Below are positions 1-8,142 of a DNA stretch of 64,000 nucleotides, in pieces. The notes below the pieces were generated by a model, which was given only the letters and a program-made list of their open reading frames with translations, ran no database searches and had not been told where the DNA came from. Source of the stretch: Infirmifilum sp. NZ (GTDB lineage: Archaea; Thermoproteota; Thermoprotei; Thermofilales; Thermofilaceae); NCBI RefSeq assembly GCF_022693705.1, contig NZ_CP094288.1, positions 1 to 64,000 of the forward strand, read 5' to 3'. Each line of letters begins with the position of its first letter. The first letter of the stretch is position 1. A program made the position numbers and the translations under genes.

Positions 1-616
1 CGCCGCAGCTAGGGCAGGCGCGTAGCGTCGCCTGCTCCCGGAGCGGAGAACGCTCCGCCCGCTCTGCTGCCTCGAGCCAGACTACCCTCCTCTCCTCCCC
101 ACTCTCCCACCTCGCGACCACGGCTACGGGCACTCTTCCAGCTTTCTTCAGCCTCACCGGCACCTCTACCACTCCCTCAGCCTCGCCAGGGTCGATCCAC
201 TCCACCTCACCCTCGAGCAGAAGCCTAGCCCTGCCACTGAGCGACACCTTCAGGGAGCCCCACTCACCAGCAGCCAGCCGGGGAGCCTCGACCGACGCAA
301 TGAGGCTCCGCCGCGCAACGGCCTGCGGCCGGGCTGAGCGCACCTGCCTAGCCCCCTCCTCGAGGAGCCCAACAACCCCCCAGTGACCCCTCTCCCTCGC
401 GAGGTCCAAGGGAGTCCTCCCCTTCTTATCCCTCGCGTCGACGTCTGCCCCACTCTCTACGAGTAGCCTAGCAACATCTAGGTGGCCGTAACTAGCGGCG
501 TAGTGTAGCGGCGTATAGCCGATATTGTCCCTTGCGTTGACGTCTGCCCCCTCCTCGAGGAGCTTTCTAACCTTTTTCAAGTCCCCCTTAGTCGCCGCTT
601 GGTGGAGCTCGCTCAT
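1..616 (-). CDS. Ankyrin-repeat protein, 3' end beyond window
   Basis: The ATG at 614-616 opens a frame that stays open for 205 codons to the window edge, so the C-terminus is missing. Residues about 1-95 are ankyrin repeats; two clear copies carry the hallmark 'TPLHYAA' and 'TPLDLA' blocks with 'GADVNARD' and 'GADVDARD' loops. The second half is a beta-rich domain of unknown type, followed at the edge by a CPSCG motif, half of a possible zinc ribbon. Ankyrin repeats mediate protein-protein contacts; no enzymatic motif is visible, so the partner is unknown. Codon use matches the neighbours. Certain as a gene, function only at domain level. Confidence 0.85.
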   Translation of the reverse strand, partial: MSELHQAATKGDLKKVRKLLEEGADVNARDNIGYTPLHYAASYGHLDVARLLVESGADVDARDKKGRTPLDLARERGHWGVVGLLEEGARQVRSARPQAVARRSLIASVEAPRLAAGEWGSLKVSLSGRARLLLEGEVEWIDPGEAEGVVEVPVRLKKAGRVPVAVVARWESGEERRVVWLEAAERAERSPLREQATLRACPSCG

Positions 617-730
617 CGATTGGGAGTGCTGATATCTTGTAAAAGAATTTTTTGGACATGGTGTCGGTTTGAGAGCTTCAAGCTTTCAGTAACTAGATAG
701 GGGCGTGGACTTAAAGGCTCCTTCGGCGGT

Positions 731-883
731 GTGCTTTGGAGGCTCGGGGAGCGGTACTACGACGGAGCGTACTTCAAGGGGGTCTTCGCGGTGCGCCACT
801 GCCACAAGTACATCTACGTGTTCAAGCCCGAGGTGCTTGGGAGCTCCGTAAACGCAGGCGTCGAGTGCGCTGGTCCCTATTGA
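731..883 (+). other. Small open frame, possible gene remnant
   Basis: A GTG-initiated frame of 50 residues (begins VLWRLGERYYDGAYFKGVF) has the amino-acid composition of a real protein: aromatic, with HCHKY and VFKPEV stretches, and ends in TGA at 881-883. No clear ribosome binding site or TATA box precedes it, and the frame is open upstream only to 701. I do not recognise the family. It is either a very small gene or the tail of a decayed one. The rest of the 617-986 gap holds the TATA box (about 950-958) of the next gene and nothing else that I can support. Confidence 0.25.
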
Positions 884-986
884 GTACTTGCAGAATTCCA
901 TTTAAAAGCTGGCAAACTCTAAACGGAGTTTCACCGCCTGGGAACACGTTTATATCGCCTTCTGAGCTTTCTCCATCAGGTGTAGC

Positions 987-1424
987 ATGGCCGTCCGCTC
1001 AAGAGGTGCTGCGAACGAGCGGGTACATGTGGGTGAGCACCTTGAAGTCGCGGAGGCCTACCTGAGCAGAGCGCTTGAGCTGCTCGGGAAGGGCGACCCC
1101 CACGACGCCGCCGAGAAGCTATGGGCCTCGGTGCGTCGTGTCACTCTCGCGCTTACCGAGCTCGCCCTCGGCCGCGCAGCGCCCGAGAGGGGCGAGACGT
1201 GGAGGGCGTTCGTCGCGAGAGCCCTTCGGGTAGCTGGCCTCGAGGGTAGCAGGGCGGAGGAGCTGGCGTCAGCGTTCGTCGGGGTTCGGGACAGGTTGCA
1301 TGGGGCCGTGTTCTATGGCGCTGTCTACGAGGAGCAGGAGCACAGGCCGGTGTTCGAGAAGGGCTTCGAGTACGTGAGGATCGTTGCAGGCCTCGTATCC
1401 AGGCTCGCGGGCGCCGCGACCTGA
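987..1424 (+). CDS. PaREP1-like HEPN-fold helical protein
   Basis: The product is 145 residues and almost entirely helical. Residues about 22-50 read 'LEVAEAYLSRALELLGKGD' followed by 'HDAAEKLWASVRRV', the pattern of the archaeal PaREP1 family (helix, 'GDP..A.EK.y.a.e' motif, helix), which is related to HEPN domains. The ATG at 987 lies about 33 bp after a TATA-like TTTATATCG. It stands upstream of a true HEPN gene and a nucleotidyltransferase gene on the same strand. PaREP1 proteins are expanded in Thermoproteales, but their function is not established; RNA or toxin-antitoxin roles are inference from the fold. Confidence 0.7.
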   Translation: MAVRSRGAANERVHVGEHLEVAEAYLSRALELLGKGDPHDAAEKLWASVRRVTLALTELALGRAAPERGETWRAFVARALRVAGLEGSRAEELASAFVGVRDRLHGAVFYGAVYEEQEHRPVFEKGFEYVRIVAGLVSRLAGAAT

Positions 1425-1532
1425 TGCTTTACCTGCGCTGGGGCGGGCCTTCAGCTTTCCCTGCGGGTTCGCTTCGGGGGAGCTGGGCGAGTTTTTATAG
1501 CTCGTCCCCGGGTTAGCGGGTGGGTATGTGCT

Positions 1533-1946
1533 GTGTCGAGCTACGAGAGGTACGTTGACTGGCTGGAGGAGGCTCTCGACGACTACGGGGCGGCGGTTGA
1601 CCTGATGAGGCTGGGGAGGTACGGCAAGGCGTGCTTCCTCGCCCAGCAGGCAGCTGAGAAGGCGGTGAAGGCCCTCATGATCAAGAGGCTGGGGGTGCAC
1701 GTTACCGTCCACAGCGTGGCTGAGCTCCTCAGGAGGCTCAGGCCGGCGGTGAGCGTCCCCGATGAGCTCGTCGCAGTGGGGGAGAAGCTCGACAGGTACT
1801 ACGTGCCGACCAGGTACCCCAACGCTTGGCCCTTCGGGGCCCCGCACAAGCACTACACGGAGGAGGACGCGAGGGAGGCTGTCGAGTGTGCAGGCAGGGT
1901 GCTCGAATTCGTTAAGAGAGAGATTGAGCCGGGTCGCTCCTCCTAA
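1533..1946 (+). CDS. HEPN domain protein (minimal-nucleotidyltransferase partner type)
   Basis: A 137-residue helical protein with the full HEPN layout: N-terminal 'YVDWLEEALDDYGAAVDLM', the helix 'YGKACFLAQQAAEKAVKALM' and a C-terminal 'RYYVPTRYPNAWP' segment. The last matches the family's Arg-x4-6-His-like basic region, although the His there is replaced by Tyr/Asn. HEPN proteins are usually RNases or RNase-derived toxins paired with an MNT nucleotidyltransferase antitoxin. The GTG start at 1533 follows TTTTTATAG (about 1492-1500) at promoter distance. Its likely MNT partner starts at 2458, separated by a small SWIM gene rather than directly adjacent, which is unusual for the pair. Confidence 0.85.
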   Translation: MSSYERYVDWLEEALDDYGAAVDLMRLGRYGKACFLAQQAAEKAVKALMIKRLGVHVTVHSVAELLRRLRPAVSVPDELVAVGEKLDRYYVPTRYPNAWPFGAPHKHYTEEDAREAVECAGRVLEFVKREIEPGRSS

Positions 1947-2144
1947 CTGCCCCCACTGGCCCCCCTTAAAGTCGTCGCCATCTTTCTTCGGGCCTCGGGG
2001 TTGCCCCACGGGGGCGGCGCATCGCCCAGTGGGCCTGCCCCTCTCGGGGCTTCCGGGGAGGGGCGTCCAGCGGCCGCCACGCCTCAGCGGCCAACTGCCC
2101 TACCCGTTAGAGGCGGTGCTGCAGGGGTTTATCTCCCTTTCGCT

Positions 2145-2375
2145 GTGAACGCTGAAAGTGAGCCGCTCGAGCAACTCCCAGGAAGGTGCAGAGGGCTTAA
2201 AAGCGGGCACCGGCTGGTGAAGGCGTTGCCGGAGGTGGGAGACACCTACCACTGGTACAACGTGTGGACAAGCAAAGGGAAATATGGGTGCGACTGCCTC
2301 TTCCGCGCCTACGGCTACGTGCGTAAGGCGAGGGTTTGTAGCCACATCGCCACCGTCATGCTTTATGCGAGGTAG
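2145..2375 (+). CDS. Small SWIM zinc-finger protein
   Basis: The 76-residue product contains a textbook SWIM signature near its C-terminus: C-D-C, eleven residues, then C-S-H (CxCxnCxH), with 'YHWYNVWTSKGKYGC' just before it. SWIM domains bind zinc and DNA or protein and occur in MuDR-type transposases, SNF2 ATPases and the archaeal Sws1-like recombination factors; stand-alone copies are common in Thermoproteota. The GTG at 2145 was chosen because the TTTATC stretch sits about 15-20 bp upstream and the sequence before it is not protein-like. It lies between the HEPN and MNT genes on the same strand. Role unknown. Confidence 0.7.
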   Translation: MNAESEPLEQLPGRCRGLKSGHRLVKALPEVGDTYHWYNVWTSKGKYGCDCLFRAYGYVRKARVCSHIATVMLYAR

Positions 2376-2457
2376 CGAGGCTCAGAGCCTACCTCACAAA
2401 GACAATATTTTTCATAGTGTTCCAGGTGGTTGTATTCTCAGAGAGGTTTTGAGTCCC

Positions 2458-2865
2458 ATGCACAGCAATGAGAAGCTGAAGGATAGCGCCGAGGTCCTAA
2501 GGAGGCTTAGCCGGGTCGTTGAGGACCCGGAGCTCCTCGAGGGCCTCTGCGCCACCATAGCCGAGCTGGTGGAGGCCTTCAGGCCGCTCTCCGTCGTGGT
2601 CGCCGGCTCCCTGGCGCGGAGGAGGTTCGTGAAGGGGGTGAGCGACGTCGACCTGCTAGTGGTGGTCGAGCGCGTCAGGGACGAGGACAGGTTCCACCTG
2701 AGGGCTGTGGGCTCCACAGATGTGGAGATCACTGTGGTGGGGCTCGACGAGCTCGTGGAGGCGGTGAGGCGCGGGAACCAGTTCTACAGGGAGTGCCTCG
2801 ACGGCGTGGAGGTGTACGGCTCTTTGCTCCCAGAGCTGAGGCGCCGAGCCGGCCTGCAGGGCTAG
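2458..2865 (+). CDS. MNT-type nucleotidyltransferase (Pol beta superfamily)
   Basis: The product (135 residues from the ATG at 2458) carries the minimal nucleotidyltransferase active site: 'GSLARRRFVKGVSDVDLLV', matching GSx(10+)SDxDLLV, in which the Asp pair binds metal, and a third acidic residue in 'DVEITVV'. Such proteins AMPylate or otherwise neutralise HEPN toxins, so this is probably the antitoxin for the HEPN gene at 1533. An N-terminal helical extension of about 40 residues precedes the catalytic core. An AT-rich patch at 2403-2415 may act as the promoter. A longer frame reaches back to 2284 but overlaps the SWIM gene and has no support. Confidence 0.82.
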   Translation: MHSNEKLKDSAEVLRRLSRVVEDPELLEGLCATIAELVEAFRPLSVVVAGSLARRRFVKGVSDVDLLVVVERVRDEDRFHLRAVGSTDVEITVVGLDELVEAVRRGNQFYRECLDGVEVYGSLLPELRRRAGLQG

Positions 2866-3029
2866 CAAAGCTAAGGGCCTGCTGCGGGAGGCTCCCTTTT
2901 ACCCCTCAGTTGAGTGCCAGTCTTGATGGAAGCTCTTCAGCTACGGGCCCCTCAGGGGTCCAGCATCTCAGCTCTTAGGATCCCTAACCTGAAGGCTTTG
3001 AGAAAAAAATTTCACGGGTGAAGGTTGGC

Positions 3030-3659
3030 TTAGGGAGGGGGTAGCGAGTTCTTCAGGAGGTGGACGTGCTCGTCTGTGAGTTCGGCCTGCGCGAAGGTCT
3101 CCAGCGAGGCCTGCCCGCCCTTGACCGCGACTCTGTGGAAGAGGAACTTCTTTGCCGCGAGGTCGGCTGTGAAGACCCTCACCTCGGGTAGCGACTCGAG
3201 GTACCTGCACAGCTCCCCGTCGGCCAGGACTGTCTGAAGCTTGTTTGTCGCGAGCCACGTCCTGACGTGGATCACGAGCCTGCCCTTGAAGCCGCTCCCA
3301 GACAGGGCCCTCAGGAAATCGATTGTGTACCTGCTCACGTCGGACATCCTGCTCTCGCCGCCGAAGAGGATCATGGCGGTGTCTGGGCCCCAGGAAGCCA
3401 CGCGGGAAGCGGTCTCGCGCGGGTTCGCGGTGTTGTACTCGAAGACGGACACCAGCTTCTCCCTCCTCCCGTTCAGCGCCCAGTAGGTGGCCGCGGTGGC
3501 CGAGGCTATTGAGAGGCATATCCTGTCGTTCAGAGGCACCAGCGCAACCCTGCGGGCGCCCCTGAGTAGCTCAGAGCCGATGAAGTTCCCGGTCAAGGCT
3601 CGCAGGTAGACTTCCTCGCCGATTGTAAGCAGCCCAGCTGTAGCACCCTTATCCGACAT
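3030..3659 (-). CDS. Hypothetical protein with alpha/beta pattern
   Basis: I do not recognise the family. From the ATG at 3659 the product has 209 residues with alternating hydrophobic strands and helices: 'VALVPLNDR', 'TAMILFGGESRMS', 'GRLVIHVRTWLA' and 'VRVFTADLAAKKF' suggest a Rossmann-like fold with four parallel strands. The ATG at 3659 has GGTG six bases upstream; in-frame alternatives are ATG 3680 and TTG 3722. A strong TATA box (TTTATAAATA, 3691-3700) sits about 37 bp upstream, which places transcription start downstream of the two longer starts and supports 3659. No partner gene is evident; convergent with the MNT gene. Confidence 0.65.
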   Translation of the reverse strand: MSDKGATAGLLTIGEEVYLRALTGNFIGSELLRGARRVALVPLNDRICLSIASATAATYWALNGRREKLVSVFEYNTANPRETASRVASWGPDTAMILFGGESRMSDVSRYTIDFLRALSGSGFKGRLVIHVRTWLATNKLQTVLADGELCRYLESLPEVRVFTADLAAKKFLFHRVAVKGGQASLETFAQAELTDEHVHLLKNSLPPP

Positions 3660-4150
3660 CTTCCTCACCGCTAGGACCATTTCGTTTGCATTTATAAATA
3701 TTTGGTTGGTATATCTAACCAAGAAACATTAAATCCGGTTAAAAAAGGGAAAGTCCCCTATCTGCCCCTCTAATTCAATTGATACAGATTCCCGGAGGGT
3801 AAACACGCTGTACCGAGAGCGGTGACATGCTACCCTAGAAATCCCGCTCAGCTCCTTCTGCTGAGAGAAAACGGAGGTACATTTAAGCGGCGGGGGCTCA
3901 AACGCTGTTATATCCATCCTTCAGTAGAGGAAAATTGAGTTTCTATAAAAGCTCCGCACCTTGGATGATTCGCGTAGGCACCTTCTCGGTATTCCGGATC
4001 GCTTGCGTGTAAAACGGGAGCTTAGGGTGGCTTGAAGGTGAACTCTATCTTCACGTGTACATCCACTCCTGTGAGCGCGCGGGAATTTCGAGTCTTACAA
4101 CACCTTTGGGCGCGTCGAGCAACGCAGTGAACCTGTTTAGGAGCCCTCAG
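3660..4150. other. Intergenic, AT-rich, no gene seen
   Basis: The stretch holds the TATA box for the leftward gene (3691-3700) and a short GGGA/TCCC hairpin near 3746-3757. A second TATA-like box (CTATAAAAG, about 3944-3953) has no convincing gene after it. Short open frames here on either strand lack ribosome binding sites and family-like composition. It may be a worn remnant of older genes. Confidence 0.4.
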
Positions 4151-4543
4151 CTACAGCTCGACCAGGCTCCAACCCAGCTCCATCTTCCTTTCCTTCACCT
4201 CGCGGATCAGCCGCTCGATTGCCCCGTGCCTGGCGCCCGATGTCTCCACCGCCCCGGCCGCCTCCTCGAGGCTGTCGAACACCCCGAGTAGCCTCCCGCC
4301 GGCGAAGGCCGCGTAGCGCCCCTTGTGCTCCGCGAGCAGCCTTTCGCGCGCCCCCTCGAAGGCCCTCCTGTTCAGCTCGGCCTCCCTCTCGACGTCCTCA
4401 AGCTCCCGGAGGACTTCGGGCTTTATGCTCAGCCACAGCCTGAGGGCTTCCTCGAAAACGTCCCCCACCCTTACCCCCCTCAGCGCCGCGACGGCCTTGA
4501 CCCTCCTGTAGAGCTCCTCGTCTAAGCCCCTAACGGGTACCAT
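4151..4543 (-). CDS. Ribbon-helix-helix-like N-terminus fused to a DUF5678-like domain
   Basis: The 130-residue protein opens with 'VPVRGLDEELYRRVKAVAAL', a strand-helix pattern typical of ribbon-helix-helix DNA-binding regulators and VapB antitoxins. A charged helical linker follows, then 'HKGRYAAFAGGRLLGVFDSLEEA' (residues about 88-110), the DUF5678 pattern of a small beta sheet. The start at 4543 is supported by a TATA box (ATTATAAATG, 4570-4579) about 30 bp upstream, so the transcript is nearly leaderless. Proteins of this kind often act as antitoxins or small regulators; no toxin gene is next to it. DNA binding is inferred from fold only. Confidence 0.72.
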   Translation of the reverse strand: MVPVRGLDEELYRRVKAVAALRGVRVGDVFEEALRLWLSIKPEVLRELEDVEREAELNRRAFEGARERLLAEHKGRYAAFAGGRLLGVFDSLEEAAGAVETSGARHGAIERLIREVKERKMELGWSLVEL

Positions 4544-4633
4544 GCCTATAACGGTGGGTAGCTTCGATCATTTATAATAGTTTCTGGACTTAGACCGCTC
4601 AGCTCCTTGAAGACTTTTCTATGGACAATAACT

Positions 4634-4822
4634 TTAAATAATTTCATCGAGATCCATGAAGGCCCCTTTTTGTCCTTTAAGAAAGTCATTTAACCTAGAC
4701 TTTATCTCCTTAACTTCGTCCTCAGATAGCTCCTCACACTCCATTATCATAATACCAACTGCTTTCGCAAGTATCGCTAATTTTCTCTCAAGCTCTGCTA
4801 CTCGGGCTTCGATGCTGGACAT
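4634..4822 (-). CDS. Small coiled-coil protein, antitoxin-like
   Basis: A 62-residue acidic protein: a heptad helix ('IEARVAELERKLAILAKAV'), then 'ECEELSEDEVKEIKSRLNDFL' and an acidic tail. The gene is clearly richer in A+T than its neighbours. A TATA-like AATTAAATTT lies about 35 bp before the ATG. Size and composition resemble archaeal VapB/Phd-like antitoxins, but no toxin follows, so this is at best an orphan. Function unknown. Confidence 0.6.
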   Translation of the reverse strand: MSSIEARVAELERKLAILAKAVGIMIMECEELSEDEVKEIKSRLNDFLKGQKGAFMDLDEII

Positions 4823-5160
4823 TAATGTGTCCGAAGAATGTTGCTTCTAGCAAAATTTAATTCTTCCCCCTAAGATCAATGTAGGGTAAAACTGTTTAGG
4901 CTTGAATGATCTTCCACGCAACGGGTGGGGAAAAGCTGACTGTGAGGTAGCAGAGCACCCCCAAACCTGGAACGATGAGAAAATGCTAGGAGCTGGAGGT
5001 ATTTCCTCCCTGCACATTGCTACCCTACTGCTTGCGAAAAAACGGCCGATGAGCATTGGCTCAGATGTTTTCGGCATAGGTTGATGTCTATGTGTAGCGA
5101 CAGCCTGGGGTTTCACTCAAACGGCGCATCAGGGTAAAGCGGGGCACATGTGCGTGGGGC
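4823..5160. other. Intergenic with possible transposase-tail remnant
   Basis: The stretch has no gene that I can support. A plus-strand frame at 4902-5084 (RNGWGKADCEVAEHP and onwards) has an ordinary composition but no ribosome binding site, and its minus-strand counterpart is equally open. It could be a worn fragment of a mobile-element gene; this is a guess from the region's mixed base composition. Confidence 0.25.
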
Positions 5161-5949
5161 TCAGGCGCGCATCATCGCTAGAACCTTCCTTTTCCAGTTT
5201 AACGCGGTGAGGGCAAGGGACGCGGCAAGGGCCAGCAGAACAGCACCCGGCCCGAACTCCACCGATGCGCTCTGCATCACACCCCCTTTCCACTCAGCGT
5301 TTAGTTTCACGAGGGTGAGCGGCCCGACATCTAGGCTACCCAGCACCGGCGCCGCCACCACCAAGGCAACGGCTACAGCCAGGAAGGACCAGACCGTGTA
5401 GTCTATGAAGACGGCGAGGAGCAAAGGCTGATGCCTCGGGCAGCACCCGCGCACTTCGATGGCGTGGCCCCTGTCGGCTACGCGCGCCTCCCTCACGGAG
5501 GCGGCCGCGAGCAGGAGGAGAAGGTCCCCGCACAGACCCGCGGTGTTCCAGAACCCGGCGAACCAGAACACGTCCCTCAAAGCCCCCTCAGACGCCCCCG
5601 CCGCAACCGCCCACAGGGGAGTCAGCGCGAGCGGGGCCAGAACCGTTACCGCCACGCGCGCGAAATCAAGCTCGGCGGGGCTCTTCACGTAGATGCCGAC
5701 GATCCACTTCGACCTAATGAGCCCGAGCTCGATCCCACGCACTCCCATGAGCCACAGCGCTGCGACGTGAGCGAGCTCGTGTAGGAGCCCGCCCAGCAGG
5801 AGTCCCGCGGCCATCCACGCTAAGCTTGCACCGTTCAGCGTTATGGAGCCCGCGACAGCCCCCCACAGGAAGGAGAGGGCGAAGAAGTGGGATGTGAGCT
5901 CGCGCTTGTGGCGGAGCGCGTCGAACGTGAAGGCATACCCGTTGTCCAT
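5161..5949 (-). CDS. Membrane zincin-type peptidase, DUF3267-like
   Basis: The 262-residue product has about six membrane segments and a zinc motif within one of them: 'LLHELAHVAALWLMG' (HExxH, residues about 58-62), as in DUF3267 and site-2-protease-like families. A conserved Asp in 'NTAGLCGDLLLLLA' may be the third ligand. These proteins are thought to be intramembrane or membrane-anchored metallopeptidases, but substrates are mostly unknown. The promoter is TTTTTATTTAAC at 5978-5989 on the minus strand. It is divergent from tyrS and not obviously in an operon. Confidence 0.75.
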   Translation of the reverse strand: MDNGYAFTFDALRHKRELTSHFFALSFLWGAVAGSITLNGASLAWMAAGLLLGGLLHELAHVAALWLMGVRGIELGLIRSKWIVGIYVKSPAELDFARVAVTVLAPLALTPLWAVAAGASEGALRDVFWFAGFWNTAGLCGDLLLLLAAASVREARVADRGHAIEVRGCCPRHQPLLLAVFIDYTVWSFLAVAVALVVAAPVLGSLDVGPLTLVKLNAEWKGGVMQSASVEFGPGAVLLALAASLALTALNWKRKVLAMMRA

Positions 5950-6069
5950 GGCTTGCTCGAGGCTCAGCCCAGTTTGTTAAATAAAAAGCTTTGCCCCTGA
6001 TGCTGCTTGCAAGATCTAAGGCCTGAGGCGGCTGAGATCCGAGAGACGTAGGGCACAAATCAAATAAGC

Positions 6070-7233
6070 ATGGCTCCTAATCTACGGCAGGGGTCCTGCT
6101 TGGACGCTGATCTCTTGGTTGAGATGGCCTTGAGAGAGCCGACGGAGGAGCTCCTCACGCCCGAGAGGCTCCGCGAGCTGGCTGAGCGGGGTGAGAGGCT
6201 TGTCCACTACATCGGCTTCGAGGTCTCGGGCCTCGTCCACCTAGGGACGGGCCTGATCTCAATGCAGAAGGTCGCCGACCTTCAGCGGGCTGGCGTGGAG
6301 ACGCAGGTCTTCCTGGCGGACTACCACAGCTGGATCAACAAGAAGCTGGGAGGCGACCTGTCGACGATCAGGCGTGTCGCCGGCGGCTACTTCAAGGAGG
6401 CCCTCAGGGTTTCCCTGAGGATCGCCGGGGGCGACCCGGACAGGACGCGCTTCCTGATGGGCAGCGAGGTTTACGAGAAGCTCGGCCTCGACTACTTCAC
6501 GAGCGTCGTGAAGGTGTCCATGGAGACGACGCTGTCAAGGGTCAGGAGGTCAATAACCATCCTGGGGCGGAAGGAGGCTGAGGCCCTCAGCTTCGCCCAG
6601 CTGCTCTACGTGCCGATGCAGGTCGCCGACATCTTCTCCCTCGGGGTGAACGTGGCGCACGGGGGGATGGATCAGAGGAAGGCCCACGTGATAGCGATAG
6701 ACATCGGTGAGAAGGCTTTCGGGTACAAGCCCGTGGCGCTCCACCACCACCTCCTCCCGGGGCTCAGCCTGGATCAGGAGGCCTGGAAGAGGCTCGTGGA
6801 GGCGAAGAGCTCGGGCAACAAGGAGGAGTTCACCGGCATCCTAGCCGACGTGAAGATGTCCAAGTCCAAGCCGGAGACGGCGATCTTCATACACGACTCG
6901 GAGGAGGAGGTTAGGAGGAAGATCATGCAAGCCTTCTGCCCCGCGGGCGAGGTCGAGCTCAACCCCGTCCTGGAGATCGCGCGCTACATAATCTTCAGGA
7001 ACAGGAGCGAGCCCTTCGAGGTCATCAACAAGAAGACGGGCGAGAGGCTCGTGTTCAGCAGCTACCGTGAGCTCGAGGAGAAGTTCAGGGCGCGGAAGGT
7101 CCATCCCCTCGACCTCAAGGCGGCCGTCGCGGAGGAGCTCGCCCGGATCCTGGAGCCCGCCCGGAAGCACTTCACGGAGGGGCCGGGCAGGAACTTCCTC
7201 GAGGACCTCCGGGAGATAAGGATCACCAGGTGA
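6070..7233 (+). CDS. tyrS: Tyrosyl-tRNA synthetase
   Basis: The 387-residue product is an archaeal class I tyrosyl-tRNA synthetase, which charges tRNA-Tyr with tyrosine using ATP in the cytosol. It carries the HIGH-like motif 'VHLGTG' (about residue 57) and the second signature 'KMSKSKP' (about 261-267). 'YHSWINKKLGGD' and 'HGGMDQRKAHVIAIDIG' are typical of the archaeal TyrRS/TrpRS core; the presence of the second and the length favour Tyr over Trp. The C-terminal 'HPLDLKAAVAEELARILEPARKH' helix is also standard. The ATG at 6070 gives a full N-terminus. A deacylase follows 6 bp downstream, probably co-transcribed. Confidence 0.93.
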   Translation: MAPNLRQGSCLDADLLVEMALREPTEELLTPERLRELAERGERLVHYIGFEVSGLVHLGTGLISMQKVADLQRAGVETQVFLADYHSWINKKLGGDLSTIRRVAGGYFKEALRVSLRIAGGDPDRTRFLMGSEVYEKLGLDYFTSVVKVSMETTLSRVRRSITILGRKEAEALSFAQLLYVPMQVADIFSLGVNVAHGGMDQRKAHVIAIDIGEKAFGYKPVALHHHLLPGLSLDQEAWKRLVEAKSSGNKEEFTGILADVKMSKSKPETAIFIHDSEEEVRRKIMQAFCPAGEVELNPVLEIARYIIFRNRSEPFEVINKKTGERLVFSSYRELEEKFRARKVHPLDLKAAVAEELARILEPARKHFTEGPGRNFLEDLREIRITR

Positions 7234-7239
7234 ACCCCC

Positions 7240-7704
7240 TTGCTCGGCCCCAGCCACCTCGAGGAGTTCCTCAGGTCCCGGGGGATCCCCTACAGGCTCG
7301 TGGAGGTCGGTGAGGCGGCGACCTCGGACGACGCGTCGAGGAGCCTAGGCGTCGAGAAGTCCCAGATAGCCAAAACGGTTGTCTTCATCTCGGACAGTGG
7401 CGAAACCGTCTTGGTCGTCGTGCGGGCAGACCGAAGGGTGGATCAGGCTAGGCTCGCTAAGCTGCTAGGCTACAGGAGGCTGAGGCTCGCGAGGACCGAG
7501 GAGGTTGCGGAGAGCACCGGCTACCCTCCGGGAGGCGTCCCTCCCCTCGGGCACCTCAGGGAGCTTCCAGTTATCCTGGACCTGGAGATCGCTGGAGGCG
7601 AGTACTGGTGCGGGGGCGGGGACGAGAGGCACCTCCTGCTCCTGGACTTCAGGATGATAGCAGGGCCAGGCTTTAAGGTGATGGATGTCCCCAAGAAGCA
7701 GTGA
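7240..7704 (+). CDS. YbaK/ProX-type aminoacyl-tRNA deacylase
   Basis: The 154-residue protein matches the YbaK/prolyl-tRNA editing domain. It opens with 'LEEFLRSRGIPYRLVEVGE', continues with 'DDASRSLGVEKSQIAKTVVF' (the conserved Lys that positions the tRNA end) and ends with 'GAGGE'-like loops ('EIAGGEYWCGGGDER') followed by a strand 'RHLLLLDF'. Such proteins clear mischarged tRNA, e.g. Cys-tRNA-Pro or Ala-tRNA-Pro. It starts with TTG 6 bp after tyrS, so the two form a translation-quality operon. Exact substrate cannot be read from sequence. Confidence 0.82.
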   Translation: MLGPSHLEEFLRSRGIPYRLVEVGEAATSDDASRSLGVEKSQIAKTVVFISDSGETVLVVVRADRRVDQARLAKLLGYRRLRLARTEEVAESTGYPPGGVPPLGHLRELPVILDLEIAGGEYWCGGGDERHLLLLDFRMIAGPGFKVMDVPKKQ

Positions 7705-7752
7705 GCATTATAACCAAAATGTTGTAGTATAGTGTTGTGGAGGCGTGTCCGT

Positions 7753-8142
7753 ATGAGAAGAGTGTCTGTCACACTCCCCGATGAGGTCTACAAGGCCCTC
7801 GAGGAGCTCGAGGCTAAGACGCGGATCGCGAACAGGTCCAGGCTCGTGGGAGACGCGGTCATGCTCCTCTACAACCAGACCCTTGAGGACGACGCGGTTT
7901 ACGCTGGGGGCCTCGTGGTCGTCTACGACCACTCGAGGGGGGAGACGGTCTACGGTGTGGTGGACGCGCAGCACGACTACACGGACCTAGTTAGGGGGAG
8001 CATCCACGTCCACTTAACAGAGGAGAAGTGCGTCGAGGTCATCGCGGTTCAGGGAAAGGGGGCTGAGATCAAGGAGCTGGCTTCCAGGCTGAGAAAGGTG
8101 AGCGGCGTCATCACAGTCCAGCACAGCCTGGTGAAAGTCTAG
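7753..8142 (+). CDS. nikR: NikR-type nickel-responsive regulator
   Basis: A ribbon-helix-helix domain ('RRVSVTLPDEVYKALEELEAK') is followed by an ACT-like metal-binding domain. The four nickel ligands of the family are all present: His in 'QHDYTD', two His in 'SIHVHL' and Cys in 'EKCVEVI'. With nickel bound, NikR tetramers repress nickel uptake genes. The ATG at 7753 is chosen over a longer GTG/ATG frame because the domain begins there; a TATA-like CATTATAAC lies at 7706-7714. No nickel transporter or hydrogenase gene is in the window, so the target is elsewhere. Confidence 0.88.
   Translation: MRRVSVTLPDEVYKALEELEAKTRIANRSRLVGDAVMLLYNQTLEDDAVYAGGLVVVYDHSRGETVYGVVDAQHDYTDLVRGSIHVHLTEEKCVEVIAVQGKGAEIKELASRLRKVSGVITVQHSLVKV

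Noticed and set aside
1269-2009. Long minus-strand frame over the HEPN gene
   Set aside because: It is the antisense of a clear HEPN gene and part of the PaREP1 gene, with Pro/Arg-rich composition and no promoter.
2401-2457. Upstream extension of the MNT frame to 2284
   Set aside because: Extends through the SWIM gene; the ATG at 2458 starts the helical extension and suits the MNT family.
3729-3917. Small minus-strand frame in the AT-rich gap
   Set aside because: No start signals and no family-like sequence; random open frame in AT-rich DNA.
4847-5116. Minus-strand frame with ordinary composition
   Set aside because: No ribosome binding site, no promoter, and both strands are open; left as a possible remnant only.
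5985-6069. Possible C/D sRNA before tyrS
   Set aside because: CTGATGC differs from the C box at two positions and the spacing to CTGA is 18 nt, so it fails the architecture seen at 24679.
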